From NCBI RefSeq assembly GCF_900110275.1, contig NZ_FODC01000003.1, forward strand, positions 434,001 through 498,000: a stretch of 64,000 nucleotides of DNA, written 5' to 3'. Below the pieces are notes generated by a model. The model had not been told where the DNA came from. It did not search any database and worked only from the letters and a program-made list of their open reading frames with translations. Source of the DNA: Duganella sp. CF517. Its GTDB lineage: Bacteria; Pseudomonadota; Gammaproteobacteria; Burkholderiales; Burkholderiaceae_D. Positions within the stretch are counted from its first letter, which is position 1. The number at the start of each line of letters is the position of its first letter. The position numbers and the translations under genes are program-made. Shown here piece after piece: positions 25,446-36,252 of the stretch.

Positions 25446-25521
25446 AATGATAATGCAAATCAATCTCATTTAGTAGCAAAACGGCGTCGCCCGGCGTTAT
25501 AATTGAGAATCGCTCTCATTT
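25446..25521. promoter_or_regulatory. two Fur-box-like sites between divergent iron genes
   Basis: Site 1 (25446-25470) reads AATGATAATG..., then CAATCTCATT, close to the GATAATGATAATCATTATC consensus. Site 2 (25501-25521) reads TTGAGAATCGCTCTCATTT, with inverted halves of the GAGAAT..CTCATT kind. They fall in the gap between the PepSY gene and the siderophore receptor. The match is by eye; iron control is inferred. Confidence 0.65.
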
Positions 25522-25544
25522 ACTTACCAAAAATTAAACGAATC

Positions 25545-27734
25545 ATGAACACGCCAAACCTGAAATTGTCCCCGTTCGCCGTCGCCGCCATCCTCATGGC
25601 CGCTGCCAGCGCCGCCGGCGCGCAAAGCCAGACGGCCGCCGCCGATACTTCCGAGGGCAAGATCCCGACCGTCGTCATCAGCGCCTCGGCGGATGCGTCG
25701 GCCGACGGCTTGACCAGGGATTACGCCGGCGGCCAGGTCGCGCGCGGCGGCCGTCTCGGGCTGCTGGGCAATGTGGACATGATGGATACGCCGTTTAACA
25801 CCCTGAACTTCACGCAGGCCGTGATCCAGGACCAGCAGGCGCGCAGCGTCGCCGACGTACTGCAGAACGATCCGTCGGTGCGCGTGGCGCGCGGGTTCGG
25901 CAACTACCAGGAGCTGTACGTGATCCGTGGCTTCCCGGTCAACTCGGACGATCTGGCCTACAACGGCCTGTTCGGCCTGCTGCCACGCCAGTTCGTCGCC
26001 TCCGAACTGCTCGAACGGGTCGAAGTGCTGCGCGGGGCGAACTCCTTCATCAACGGCGCGGCGCCGGGCGGCGGTGGCGTGGGCGGCTCGATCAACCTGC
26101 TGCCCAAGCGCGCCAGCAACAACCCGCTGACGCAGTTGACGGTCGGCGTCGACAGCGGCGGCCAGGGTTACGGCGCGGTCGACATCGGCCGCCGCTTCGG
26201 CGAAAACGGCAACACCGGCATCCGCGTCAACGCGGTGCGGCGCGACGGCGACACGCCCATCGACGGCGAGAAGCGCGAATTGTCGGTGGCCTCCGTCGGT
26301 CTCGATTTCCAGGGTCGCGGCTTCCGCCTGTCGGCCGATGTCGGCTACCAGAACCATAATCTGCAAGGCGCGCGTCCGAGCGTGACCGTCAGCCAGGGCG
26401 TCGCCCTGCCCTCCGCGCCGGACTCCGACGGCAACTGGGCGCAGAAGTGGACCCACTCGAAGGAACGCGACACCTTCGGCACGCTGCGCGGCGAAATCGA
26501 TGTGGCCAGGGACACGGTGGCGTGGGCGGCGATGGGCGCGCGCAGCGGCGACGAATCCAACATCATCGCCGAACCGACCGTCGGCAGCGCCGGCGGCGCG
26601 GCCAGCATGTACCGCTTCGACAACGTGCGCCACGACAGCGTGCGTACCGGCGAGATCGGCGTGCGCACCAGGCTGCGCACCGGCGCCATCGGCCATAGCC
26701 TGAGCGCGACCGCGTCGGGCTTCTGGACGGAGTCGCGCAACGCTTACGCGTTCAGTAATTTCGCCGGCTTCGCGACCAATATCTTCAATCCGGTCGATGT
26801 CGCGGCGCCGGCCGCCGACTTCTTCATCGGTGGCTCGATGAGCGATCCGAAGCTGACGTCCAAATCGATCCTTTCCAGCTACGCGCTGGCGGACACGCTG
26901 TCGATGCTGGACGATAAGGTGCTGCTGACGGTTGGCGTGCGCCGCCAGAACATCAAGTCCGACAGCTACGACTACAACTCCGGCGTCTCGCTGTCGCACT
27001 ACGATCAAAGCAAAAACACGCCGATGGCCGGAATCGTCTATCGTCCGGTGAAAGCGGTGTCGCTGTACGCGAACTACACCGAGGGCTTGCAGCAGGGTGC
27101 GGTGGCTTCAGGTGATGTCGACAACATCGGCCAGGCGTTCGCGCCGTACGTGTCGAAGCAAAAGGAAATCGGCGTGAAATACGACGTCGGCACGGTCGGC
27201 GCCAGCGCGGCGGTGTTCAGCACCAAGCAGCCTTCGGCCTACGTGCAAAACAGGATCTTCGGCGTCTTCGGCGAGCAGCGCAATCGCGGCTTGGAGATGA
27301 CCGTGTTCGGCGTGCCGACGCGCGGCCTGCGGGTGCTGGGCGGTTTGACGTTGCTCGACGCCGAGCAGCGCGTCACCGCCGGCGGCGTCAATCAAGGCAA
27401 CGACGTGATCGGCGTGCCGAAGACCCAGGCGAACATCGGCGCCGAGTGGGATGTGCCCGGTGTGCGCGGCCTGAACCTGAATGCGCGGGCGCTGTACACG
27501 TCGTCGCAGTACGCGGATGGCGCGAATCGGCAGGAGCTGGCGTCGTGGAGCCGGTTGGACATCGGCGCGAGTTATGTCGCCACGATCGCCGATCGCAAAG
27601 TCACCTTCCGCGCGCGCATCGACAACGTCGCCGACAAGAGTTACTGGGCGTCGGCCGGCGGGTATCCGGGTTCCGGGTATCTGGTGCTTGGCTCGCCGCG
27701 TACGGCGGTGCTATCGGCGACCGTGGACTTTTAA
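25545..27734 (+). CDS. TonB-dependent siderophore receptor
   Basis: A ~729-residue outer-membrane receptor. The start at 25545 gives a clean signal peptide (FAVAAILMAAASAAGAQS); the frame is open 14 codons further upstream. A plug domain follows (TLNFTQAVIQDQQARSVADV, YVIRGFPVNSDDLAYNGLFG, ERVEVLRGANSFINGAAPGG), then a 22-strand barrel that ends in the typical aromatic VLSATVDF. The plug style matches ferric-siderophore receptors such as FhuE/FoxA relatives. Divergent from the PepSY gene and under Fur-like sites. The specific siderophore is unknown. Confidence 0.92.
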   Translation: MNTPNLKLSPFAVAAILMAAASAAGAQSQTAAADTSEGKIPTVVISASADASADGLTRDYAGGQVARGGRLGLLGNVDMMDTPFNTLNFTQAVIQDQQARSVADVLQNDPSVRVARGFGNYQELYVIRGFPVNSDDLAYNGLFGLLPRQFVASELLERVEVLRGANSFINGAAPGGGGVGGSINLLPKRASNNPLTQLTVGVDSGGQGYGAVDIGRRFGENGNTGIRVNAVRRDGDTPIDGEKRELSVASVGLDFQGRGFRLSADVGYQNHNLQGARPSVTVSQGVALPSAPDSDGNWAQKWTHSKERDTFGTLRGEIDVARDTVAWAAMGARSGDESNIIAEPTVGSAGGAASMYRFDNVRHDSVRTGEIGVRTRLRTGAIGHSLSATASGFWTESRNAYAFSNFAGFATNIFNPVDVAAPAADFFIGGSMSDPKLTSKSILSSYALADTLSMLDDKVLLTVGVRRQNIKSDSYDYNSGVSLSHYDQSKNTPMAGIVYRPVKAVSLYANYTEGLQQGAVASGDVDNIGQAFAPYVSKQKEIGVKYDVGTVGASAAVFSTKQPSAYVQNRIFGVFGEQRNRGLEMTVFGVPTRGLRVLGGLTLLDAEQRVTAGGVNQGNDVIGVPKTQANIGAEWDVPGVRGLNLNARALYTSSQYADGANRQELASWSRLDIGASYVATIADRKVTFRARIDNVADKSYWASAGGYPGSGYLVLGSPRTAVLSATVDF

Positions 27735-27739
27735 ACCCG

Positions 27740-27772
27740 CGGGGTCAAGTCTGACTTTCGGACACGGCCCCG
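27740..27772. repeat. REP-like imperfect palindrome
   Basis: GGGGTC and GGCCCC arms flank an inner stem GTCTGA/TCGGAC with a 2x2 mismatch and a three-base loop, so the element can fold as a long hairpin. It lies between the convergent siderophore receptor and lipoprotein genes, a usual place for REP-type elements or terminators. No run of T follows, so factor-independent termination is doubtful. Only one copy was noticed in this window. Confidence 0.5.
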
Positions 27773-27828
27773 GCTGTTAGAGCCGCCATTTGCCTCGGCC
27801 TGTCATTTAGGGCGCATGGCGCTGTCGC

Positions 27829-29235
27829 TCAATATATTTCGCGGCGCAGTCGCTGCATTTGCATGTCGTGCCGTTCGACCCAGCGGCGCGCCTCGTCGAG
27901 CTGCCATTCGAGACGGCGGATGAAGTCAATCAGCTCGCGCCTTTCCTGCTCGCGGCGACGGTCCTGCTTTTTGGACTCTTCGTTGACTTGACGGTCTTTT
28001 GCGTCCTGCGCGCCGCGTATGTCGCGTTCGAGTCGGCCCAATCGCCGATTCGCGTCGTACAAGCGGCTTTCCAGATCGTTGACGTCATTGAGTGCCTGCG
28101 CCCGTTTCATCGCCGCCACCTCGAAATCCTGGCCGCTGACGTAGGCGCGCTTCAGCTGGTTCCGCAGCTCGCCACGGCACACTTCCACCGCCATGCCGGT
28201 GTTGGCGCGTCCTCGTTCGAAGGCGTTCTCCGGCACGCAGTATTTCGCGTTCTGCTCCTCCCATGCCTTGGTGTAGACGTCGCGCGTCGACGGGATGACG
28301 AATACGCCGTCGCGCGAGGCGCTGGCCATGCGCTCCTCCAGCAGGAACGGCTTGCCGTAGCCGTCCTCCAGGCCCGCCTGGCGCCAGTGGTCGTCCAGGC
28401 GCTTTTCCCACGCCTTGCGATATTCCGACTCGAACACCTTCAGTCCCTTTTGACGAGCCTCCTTGCCGCGCGTGCCGAATTCCTTGCCGCTGACGGCGTC
28501 CTGCGCGCCGAGGTTGCGCCAGTAGTTGACGATCTCCGCGTTCCATGCGGTGCGATATACGTCCTCCTGCACTTGCACCCCGGCGTCGCGCGCGGCCGCG
28601 GCGCGGTCGCGGAAGCGGCTGTCCGGCGTGCCGTTGCGCGCATCGGTGAATCCGGCGTCCTGCCAGAATGCGCGGTTGCCGGCATGCCAGCCATTGATAT
28701 AGGCCGCTTCGTCGAAGCGCAGTTGCGCGGCTGCGGCGCGCGCGCGGCTGTCTTCCTTTTTCGTCAGCGGCAGGCCTTCGGTGCCTTCGCGCTTGCCGAT
28801 GTCTTCCCAATATTGGGAGTTCCCCTTCAACCAGCCCTCGTCGTAGGCGGCCTGGTTCAGCGGCGTCTTGCGCTTGCGGACTTCCTCGCCGGCCGCGCGC
28901 ACCGCGTACTGCGATTGCTGCAACCCCTTGGCGCCGTCGATGGCGCCGACGGCCGACCACATCTCGCGGTTGCCCTGCTCCCAGCCGGCGGTGTAGCGCG
29001 CGCCGGCATCGGCGCCGGCGGGCTTTTTGTCGTCGCCGTGATCGTCGCAGAAGTCCTTGCGGTCGGCGAACGTCGGCGGCGCGCCGTCAAGGCCGTCGGT
29101 CCTGCCGATCTGGTTCCAGTCTCCCGTCTTGCAAGCTTCGATGCGCTGCTTCATCGAAGCGCCGCAACCTCCCAGCACCAGGGGTAAAACAATCATCAGC
29201 GACAGCAGGCGGGCGATAGAGAGCATGGGGTTCAC
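27829..29235 (-). CDS. lipoprotein built of tandem DUF2799-like repeats
   Basis: A 468-residue protein with a lipoprotein signal (VLPLVLGGCG, Cys at about 24). Residues ~35-360 are made of about six imperfect ~50-residue units of the pattern Y..GW..GN..YW...G..DG..G followed by a charged R.AA...G stretch. Examples are YDEGWLKGNSQYWEDIG, YINGWHAGNRAFWQDAG, YRTAWNAEIVNYWRNLG and YRKAWEKRLDDHWRQAG. The first unit (GDWNQIGRTDGLDGAP) resembles DUF2799. The C-terminal ~100 residues are a charged coiled coil (LESRLYDANRRLGRLERDI). It probably sits in the outer membrane, facing the periplasm. Function unknown. Confidence 0.8.
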   Translation of the reverse strand: MNPMLSIARLLSLMIVLPLVLGGCGASMKQRIEACKTGDWNQIGRTDGLDGAPPTFADRKDFCDDHGDDKKPAGADAGARYTAGWEQGNREMWSAVGAIDGAKGLQQSQYAVRAAGEEVRKRKTPLNQAAYDEGWLKGNSQYWEDIGKREGTEGLPLTKKEDSRARAAAAQLRFDEAAYINGWHAGNRAFWQDAGFTDARNGTPDSRFRDRAAAARDAGVQVQEDVYRTAWNAEIVNYWRNLGAQDAVSGKEFGTRGKEARQKGLKVFESEYRKAWEKRLDDHWRQAGLEDGYGKPFLLEERMASASRDGVFVIPSTRDVYTKAWEEQNAKYCVPENAFERGRANTGMAVEVCRGELRNQLKRAYVSGQDFEVAAMKRAQALNDVNDLESRLYDANRRLGRLERDIRGAQDAKDRQVNEESKKQDRRREQERRELIDFIRRLEWQLDEARRWVERHDMQMQRLRREIY

Positions 29236-29280
29236 GAAAGAGTTTTTAGCGGCCAGATTATAGATCCAAAGATTAAATAG

Positions 29281-30486
29281 ATGATAATCTCGGAGTATCT
29301 AAATAGAAAGAATAAAATCTTGCGCGTACTCGCTATCGACGCCTTCCGTGGCATTACCATCCTGGTCATGATTTTTGTAAACACTCTGGCGGGCGTGAGC
29401 GGCATGCCGCCGTGGATGGGCCATGTGGCCGCCGGCGTCGACGGCATGACGTTTCCGGACGTCGTCTTCCCCGCCTTCCTGTTCATCGTCGGCATGTCGA
29501 TACCGCTGGCGATGGCGCAGCGCCAGGCGGCGGGCGACAGCGGCTGGAAGTTATGGCGGCACGTGCTGACCCGCGCCGCCGGCATGCTGGTGTTCGGCGT
29601 CTTCATGGTCAATGCGGAAGCGGGCTACAACGAGGCGGCGATGGGCATGACCATTCACGTTTGGTCGCTGCTGTTTTACGCCTGCGCGATAATGGTGTGG
29701 GCGGTCTACCGGTTCGCTGACAAGCGGCTGGTTTTGGCGCTGCGGCTGGCCGGCGTGGCCGGACTGGTCGCGCTGGCGCTGGTTTTTCGCGGCGGACCGG
29801 ATGGCGCCGAGAGGCTGGCGCCGCAATGGTGGGGCATACTTGGGTTGATCGGCTGGGCGTACCTGTACGCGGCCATCGCCTGGCGCCTGACCGGCGCGCG
29901 TCCGGTGGCGATCGCGCTGGCGATCCTCGCCTGCGTCGCCTGGTACTGCGTCTTCAACACCGATGCGGCGCAGCCTTCGGCGCTGTGGAAGCTGCTCGGC
30001 GGGCAGTCCGGCAACGCGGTCCATACCGCCATCGCGCTGTGCGGCGTGCTGGCGACGACGATCTTCTTCAACAACGGCCGCCCGCGCGCGCAGCCCTTCG
30101 CCAGGGCGCTGCTGTTCGCGGCGGTGCTGGCGGCGCTGGCGTTCGCGCTGCGTCCCTGGTTCACGATATCGAAGATCGCCGCCACGCCCAGCTGGGGGCT
30201 GTACAGCGCGGCGATCTGTGTGCTGCTGTTCGCGGCGATGTACTGGCTGGTGGACCTGAAACAGCAGCGCCGCTGGGTGGCGTTTCTCCGTCCCGCCGCC
30301 GCCAATCCGCTGCTTACCTACATCCTGCCCTTTATCATCTACGCGCTAATGGCGACGCTGAACCTGTCCTTCCCTTCCATGCTGGGCGCCGGCATGCCGG
30401 GACTGATCTGGGCAATGGTCTACGCCCTGATCGTCATGGCGCTGGTCGCTGGCCTCAACCGCCTGCACCTCAAACTGCAACTCTGA
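29281..30486 (+). CDS. HGSNAT/DUF5009-family membrane acyltransferase homologue 1
   Basis: A polytopic protein of up to 401 residues in the heparan-alpha-glucosaminide N-acetyltransferase-like family, which moves acetyl groups across membranes onto sugars. The signature N-terminus is LAIDAFRGITILVMIFVNT, then MTFPDVVFPAFLFIVGMSIP, with a conserved His nearby (MGHVAAG). About ten hydrophobic helices follow. The ATG at 29281 lacks a good ribosome site. A TTG near 29320 would give the more typical start just before the IDAFRG motif. A second, divergent copy follows nine bases after the stop, so the two are cotranscribed. Confidence 0.82.
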   Translation: MIISEYLNRKNKILRVLAIDAFRGITILVMIFVNTLAGVSGMPPWMGHVAAGVDGMTFPDVVFPAFLFIVGMSIPLAMAQRQAAGDSGWKLWRHVLTRAAGMLVFGVFMVNAEAGYNEAAMGMTIHVWSLLFYACAIMVWAVYRFADKRLVLALRLAGVAGLVALALVFRGGPDGAERLAPQWWGILGLIGWAYLYAAIAWRLTGARPVAIALAILACVAWYCVFNTDAAQPSALWKLLGGQSGNAVHTAIALCGVLATTIFFNNGRPRAQPFARALLFAAVLAALAFALRPWFTISKIAATPSWGLYSAAICVLLFAAMYWLVDLKQQRRWVAFLRPAAANPLLTYILPFIIYALMATLNLSFPSMLGAGMPGLIWAMVYALIVMALVAGLNRLHLKLQL

Positions 30487-30495
30487 AAAATATCC

Positions 30496-31566
30496 ATGCG
30501 CATCAACTCCATCGACGCCGTACGAGGCCTGACCGTGGCCGCCATGCTCCTGGTGAACAACGCCGGCGACTGGTCGCACATTTATCCATGGTTCGAGCAC
30601 GCGCACTGGCACGGCTGCACGCCGGCGGATTTCATTTTTCCGACCTTCCTGCTGATCGTCGGCGTATCGCTGCAGCTCGCGCTCGGCCGCCAGCTGGACG
30701 CCGACGCCGGGCCGCTCGCGCGCCACGCCCTGGCCCGCACAGTGCTGCTGCGCGGCGCGCGCATCTTCCTGCTCGGCCTCGCCCTCAACCTCATCTCCAC
30801 CTTGCTGATGGATGGACGCCCATTCCGCCTGCTTGGCGTACTGCAGCGTATCGGCCTCTGCTTCGCGGTGGCCGGACTGCTGGCCATCTACGTGCGTGGC
30901 GCGCGGGCGCAGTGGGCCATCGGGGTGGCGATACTGTTTGGGTACTGGGGACTGCTGGCCGCGGGCGGTTCGCTGGAGCCGAATCTGAATCTGGCCGACC
31001 GCATCGACACCGCGCTGCTCGGACCACTGTCCTATCAATACGACGCGGCGACCGGATTGGCGCACGAACCCGAGGGAATATTAAGCACCCTGCCATCGAT
31101 GGCCACGGTCATCCTTGGGCTGCGCACGGGCGCCTGGCTGCGTGCCGGCCGCATTCGCCAGATCGCCATCGGCGGCGTCGTGGCGCTGGCCGCAGGCGCT
31201 GTGTGGTCGCTGCCGCTGCCGCTGAACAAACAACTGTGGACACCGTCGTTCGTGTTGTGGACCGGCGGCTTCGGCATGCTGGCCATCGCGCTCGCGTACC
31301 AGCTGGTCGACGTGCGCGGCTGGCCGGCACTGGGCCGCGCGATGGGCATCAACGCCATCGCCGCCTACGCCGGATCGTGGATCGCCATTTGCCTGCTGGC
31401 CTACAGCGGCGTGCTGGCGCCGCTCTATCGGCAGGCATTCGCCACGCCGATCACGCCGTTGCTCGGACCGGCGGCGGCATCGCTGGCTTTCGCGGCCTGC
31501 TTCACCGCCGTTTTCTGGCTGGCGGCGGTGTACGCGGAGAAGCGCGGCTGGCGCATCACGATTTGA
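30496..31566 (+). CDS. HGSNAT/DUF5009-family membrane acyltransferase homologue 2
   Basis: A 356-residue paralogue of the preceding gene with INSIDAVRGLTVAAMLLVNN at the N-terminus. The motif FEHAHWHGCTPADFIFPTFL aligns with the region of human HGSNAT that carries the active-site His. Further family blocks are LGVLQRIGLCF and EGILSTLPSMATVILGL. About ten membrane helices are visible. In other Proteobacteria such proteins (sometimes called NagX) accompany amino-sugar catabolism, but no such genes are here. The last 11 bases overlap, on the opposite strand, the end of a small lipoprotein gene. Confidence 0.85.
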   Translation: MRINSIDAVRGLTVAAMLLVNNAGDWSHIYPWFEHAHWHGCTPADFIFPTFLLIVGVSLQLALGRQLDADAGPLARHALARTVLLRGARIFLLGLALNLISTLLMDGRPFRLLGVLQRIGLCFAVAGLLAIYVRGARAQWAIGVAILFGYWGLLAAGGSLEPNLNLADRIDTALLGPLSYQYDAATGLAHEPEGILSTLPSMATVILGLRTGAWLRAGRIRQIAIGGVVALAAGAVWSLPLPLNKQLWTPSFVLWTGGFGMLAIALAYQLVDVRGWPALGRAMGINAIAAYAGSWIAICLLAYSGVLAPLYRQAFATPITPLLGPAAASLAFAACFTAVFWLAAVYAEKRGWRITI

Positions 31567-31708
31567 CCGTGTCCGTGACAGCATAGGCTGAAATCATCGA
31601 CATCTGCTGGTGCCGCGCGCCGGGCACTCCCGGCTTGGCGGTCGACACGCAGGCACCAAGCGCCAGTGCCAGCGCCGCCGTGCAAGTAAGTAAATTGAAG
31701 CGGTTCAT
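31556..31708 (-). CDS. 50-residue lipoprotein
   Basis: The ATG at 31708 follows GGGG in AAAGGGGACAATC. The peptide has a short basic start, a hydrophobic stretch and a lipobox (LALALGAC, Cys near residue 19). A 30-residue polar tail ends in DTVKS. It resembles entericidin-size lipoproteins only in architecture. The reading frame is also open upstream to 31741, but this start has the ribosome site and signal. Function unknown. Confidence 0.65.
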   Translation of the reverse strand: MNRFNLLTCTAALALALGACVSTAKPGVPGARHQQMSMISAYAVTDTVKS

Positions 31709-31839
31709 GATTGTCCCCTTTGTTAAGTTTGGAACAATCATTTTGCCGCAGTGAAATATTCAGTCCCTAATCCAGATCAAGGGGAACGCAATCGTTCGCT
31801 ATAATCCCCCGTTCCCAACAACAGTGAAGAAAGCGTCGG

Positions 31840-32346
31840 ATGATCAAGCATTTGCGTAGTTCCATTGCGGCTTGCGTGCTGCTGCCGCTGCTGGCGTGCC
31901 TGTCCGGAGCGGCAGCGGCCGACACCTTCGAGACCATCGAGTCGGCGCCGCTGAAGGAAGTCTGGCTCAATGGCGGGTTTTACTCGTACCACTTCGACCG
32001 CGACAAGGATTTGAACGACAGCAATCCGGGCCTGGGAGCGGAATACCGGTTCTCGACAGTGGCGTCGGCGACAGCGGGACGATTCTACAACAGCGACCGC
32101 GCGTATTCTAACTACATCGGCGTGTATTACCAGCCGTTCAAGGTCGGGCCGGTGCGGCTGGGCGCGGTGGTGGGCGGGTTCAACGGTTATCCGAAAATGC
32201 GCGATGGCGGATGGTTCCCGGCCGTGATACCGACCGCCAGTTTCGAGTATAAAAGCGTGGGAGTGAACGTCGCCTTCGTGCCGAAGTACAAAGACCGGTT
32301 GTACGGCGCGCTGTCGATCCAGCTGAAACTGAAGGTATTCGACTAA
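31840..32346 (+). CDS. PagP-like outer-membrane beta-barrel protein
   Basis: A 168-residue protein with a signal peptide (IAACVLLPLLACLSGAAAA). The mature part alternates polar and aromatic residues as expected for a small eight-strand barrel. The run NGGFYSYHFDRDKDLNDSNP, then GLGAEYRFS, a middle LGAVVGGFNGYP, and a late PTASFEYKSVGVNVAFVP follow the same order as blocks of the lipid A palmitoyltransferase PagP, including a His in the first strand. The similarity is weak and read by eye, so activity should not be assumed. A strong terminator follows. Confidence 0.7.
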   Translation: MIKHLRSSIAACVLLPLLACLSGAAAADTFETIESAPLKEVWLNGGFYSYHFDRDKDLNDSNPGLGAEYRFSTVASATAGRFYNSDRAYSNYIGVYYQPFKVGPVRLGAVVGGFNGYPKMRDGGWFPAVIPTASFEYKSVGVNVAFVPKYKDRLYGALSIQLKLKVFD

Positions 32347-32350
32347 AAAA

Positions 32351-32390
32351 TTACGCGGCGATCCGCCATGCATGACGGATCGCCGCGTTT
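32351..32390. terminator. bidirectional factor-independent terminator
   Basis: A perfect 13-base stem (ACGCGGCGATCCG, 32353-32365, with its complement at 32376-32388) and a 10-base loop. TTTGTT follows on the plus strand and AATTTTTT on the minus strand. It lies between the convergent barrel gene and fusA, so it can stop both transcripts. Confidence 0.88.
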
Positions 32391-32407
32391 GTTACACCGC
32401 TATTGGA

Positions 32408-34519
<2,112 letters not shown>

Positions 34520-34688
34520 CACAAATCTCCTTGAATACGAAGTGTCTTTAAGCCTTGGTAGTCTCAAGTGCGGCGATAGTTGCCGAAATCAAGCCCTGAA
34601 ATACTTTCCTAATGTGCGACATACCGAACGGCAAGTAATGTAGTCTGTGTAATAAACTGCAAGCTTACATCTCACCTGGAAAAAATGC

Positions 34689-35834
34689 ATGGTCCTCCGA
34701 TTTAAAACCACCCTCCTTCTCTCCTTAGGCATGGGGCCGGCTCTGGCTTTAGCCCAAGGCGCCAAGCCACCCGCCAACGATCTCGAGTTACGCATCGAAC
34801 GCTGCGCGGTATTGGGCGACGCCAGCGCGCGCCTGGCATGCTACGACGGCCTGGCCGGCACCGGTCCGGTCGCCAAGGCGGCCGGTCCGGCCGCCATCGG
34901 CGTGCCCGACTCCGGCAAGGACGGCAAACTGGCCGTGGGTGGGGCCGTGCCGGCGAGCACCCAGCCGGCCGAACCGCCGCCGGCGCCGGCCGACGCCGCC
35001 ATTCCGGCCAAGGTCGCCGAACTGACGACGATTCCACCGCAGGACAAGGTTTCGCGCATGGTGCAATGGTGGGAACTGGACCGCTCGGCCAAGCGCGGCG
35101 TGTTCAACTTCCGCCCGCACCGCGACAACTACCTGTTACTGGCCAATTACAGCACCAGTAACAACGATACGCCGTTCCAGGAATTCTCGCCCGACGGCCT
35201 GAAATCCAAGCACGTCGAACTGATGTACCAGCTCAGCTTCAAGGTGAAGATGATGGAACAGGCGTTCGGCTGGCCGGTCGATCTGTGGTTCGGCTATACG
35301 CAGGAAAGTTTCTGGCAGGCTTACAACCGCTCCGAATCGAGCCCGTTCCGCGAGACCAACTACCAGCCCGAGCTGATGCTGACCACGCCGCTGGCGCTGA
35401 ACCTGGGCGGCGTCGACGTGCGGTTCCTGACCCTGGGCCTGGTGCACCAGTCGAACGGCCAGACGTCGACCCTGTCGCGCAGCTGGAACCGCGTCTACGC
35501 GCAGGTAGGCGCCGAAAAAGGCAACTTCGCCGTCAACTTCCGGCTGTGGCACAGGCTGGACAACGCGCGCTCGGACAACGACAACATCGACATCACCGAT
35601 TACCTCGGCCATGGCGATTTGAACGCGAGCTATCGTTTCGATGGGCACGAATTGTCGGTCACGGCGCGGCGCAACTTCCACACCAACCACGGCGGCCTGC
35701 AAGCCGGCTGGGCGTTCCCGCTGTCGGCCAACCTGAAGGGATACGTGCAAGTGTTCAGCGGCTACGGCCAAAGTCTGATCGACTACAACTACGCGCAGAA
35801 ATCCATCGGCGGCGGTTTCAAAGTCGATTTTTGA
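34689..35834 (+). CDS. pldA: outer-membrane phospholipase A (OMPLA)
   Basis: A 381-residue outer-membrane lipase. The catalytic segment LVHQSNGQ and, twelve residues on, SRSWNRVY contain the His-Ser-Asn triad in the E. coli OMPLA arrangement (HxSNG ... SWNR). Upstream YNRSESSPFRETNYQPEL is the typical dimer/barrel region, and the protein ends in aromatic GGGFKVDF. It is about 90 residues longer than E. coli PldA because of an N-terminal Ala/Pro-rich stretch (about residues 55-110) after the signal peptide. This stretch includes a short RCAVLGDASARLACYDGLA motif common in periplasmic proteins. It is divergent from fusA. Confidence 0.92.
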   Translation: MVLRFKTTLLLSLGMGPALALAQGAKPPANDLELRIERCAVLGDASARLACYDGLAGTGPVAKAAGPAAIGVPDSGKDGKLAVGGAVPASTQPAEPPPAPADAAIPAKVAELTTIPPQDKVSRMVQWWELDRSAKRGVFNFRPHRDNYLLLANYSTSNNDTPFQEFSPDGLKSKHVELMYQLSFKVKMMEQAFGWPVDLWFGYTQESFWQAYNRSESSPFRETNYQPELMLTTPLALNLGGVDVRFLTLGLVHQSNGQTSTLSRSWNRVYAQVGAEKGNFAVNFRLWHRLDNARSDNDNIDITDYLGHGDLNASYRFDGHELSVTARRNFHTNHGGLQAGWAFPLSANLKGYVQVFSGYGQSLIDYNYAQKSIGGGFKVDF

Positions 35835-35892
35835 TGTAGCGGGATTGTGATGCGCGATTGGCGGCCGGGTGAGCAAGGATGCACCCGGGCGC

Positions 35893-36093
35893 CTAGCGGC
35901 CCGGCGACCCGCGCAGGATGCGGGCCGGCAGCAGCACCACCGCGCGCAACAGTTCGAACACGCCCTCCACGCCTATCCCGATCAGCCTGAACGGCAACGT
36001 CAGCAGCCAGAACACCGGATACAGCAGCAGCGCCAGCAAGGCCAGCGGCCAGCAGAGAAACAGCAAAACCAGCCACAGCACAAAACTCAGCAT
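35893..36093 (-). CDS. 66-residue two-helix membrane protein
   Basis: Starts at ATG 36093 after GGGGGC and encodes LSFVLWLVLLFLCWPLALLA, then PVFWLLTLPFRLIG and a C-terminal amphipathic part. The composition is overwhelmingly Leu/Phe/Trp, which fits a small inner-membrane protein. The frame is open further upstream, but that part is not hydrophobic and lacks a ribosome site. Function unknown. Confidence 0.6.
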   Translation of the reverse strand: MLSFVLWLVLLFLCWPLALLALLLYPVFWLLTLPFRLIGIGVEGVFELLRAVVLLPARILRGSPGR

Positions 36094-36252
36094 GAGACGC
36101 CCCCGATCCAGTGATGCGATTGACAATGCAATCACTGTAGAAGGTGGCGGCGTTGCAGGCAATTCCCGTGCGACCAACTGCGGATAAACGCGATCAATCG
36201 CAGGAATTCGGGGATAAACGGCGCGGAAAACGGCGCGGACCGCCGCTCCGGT

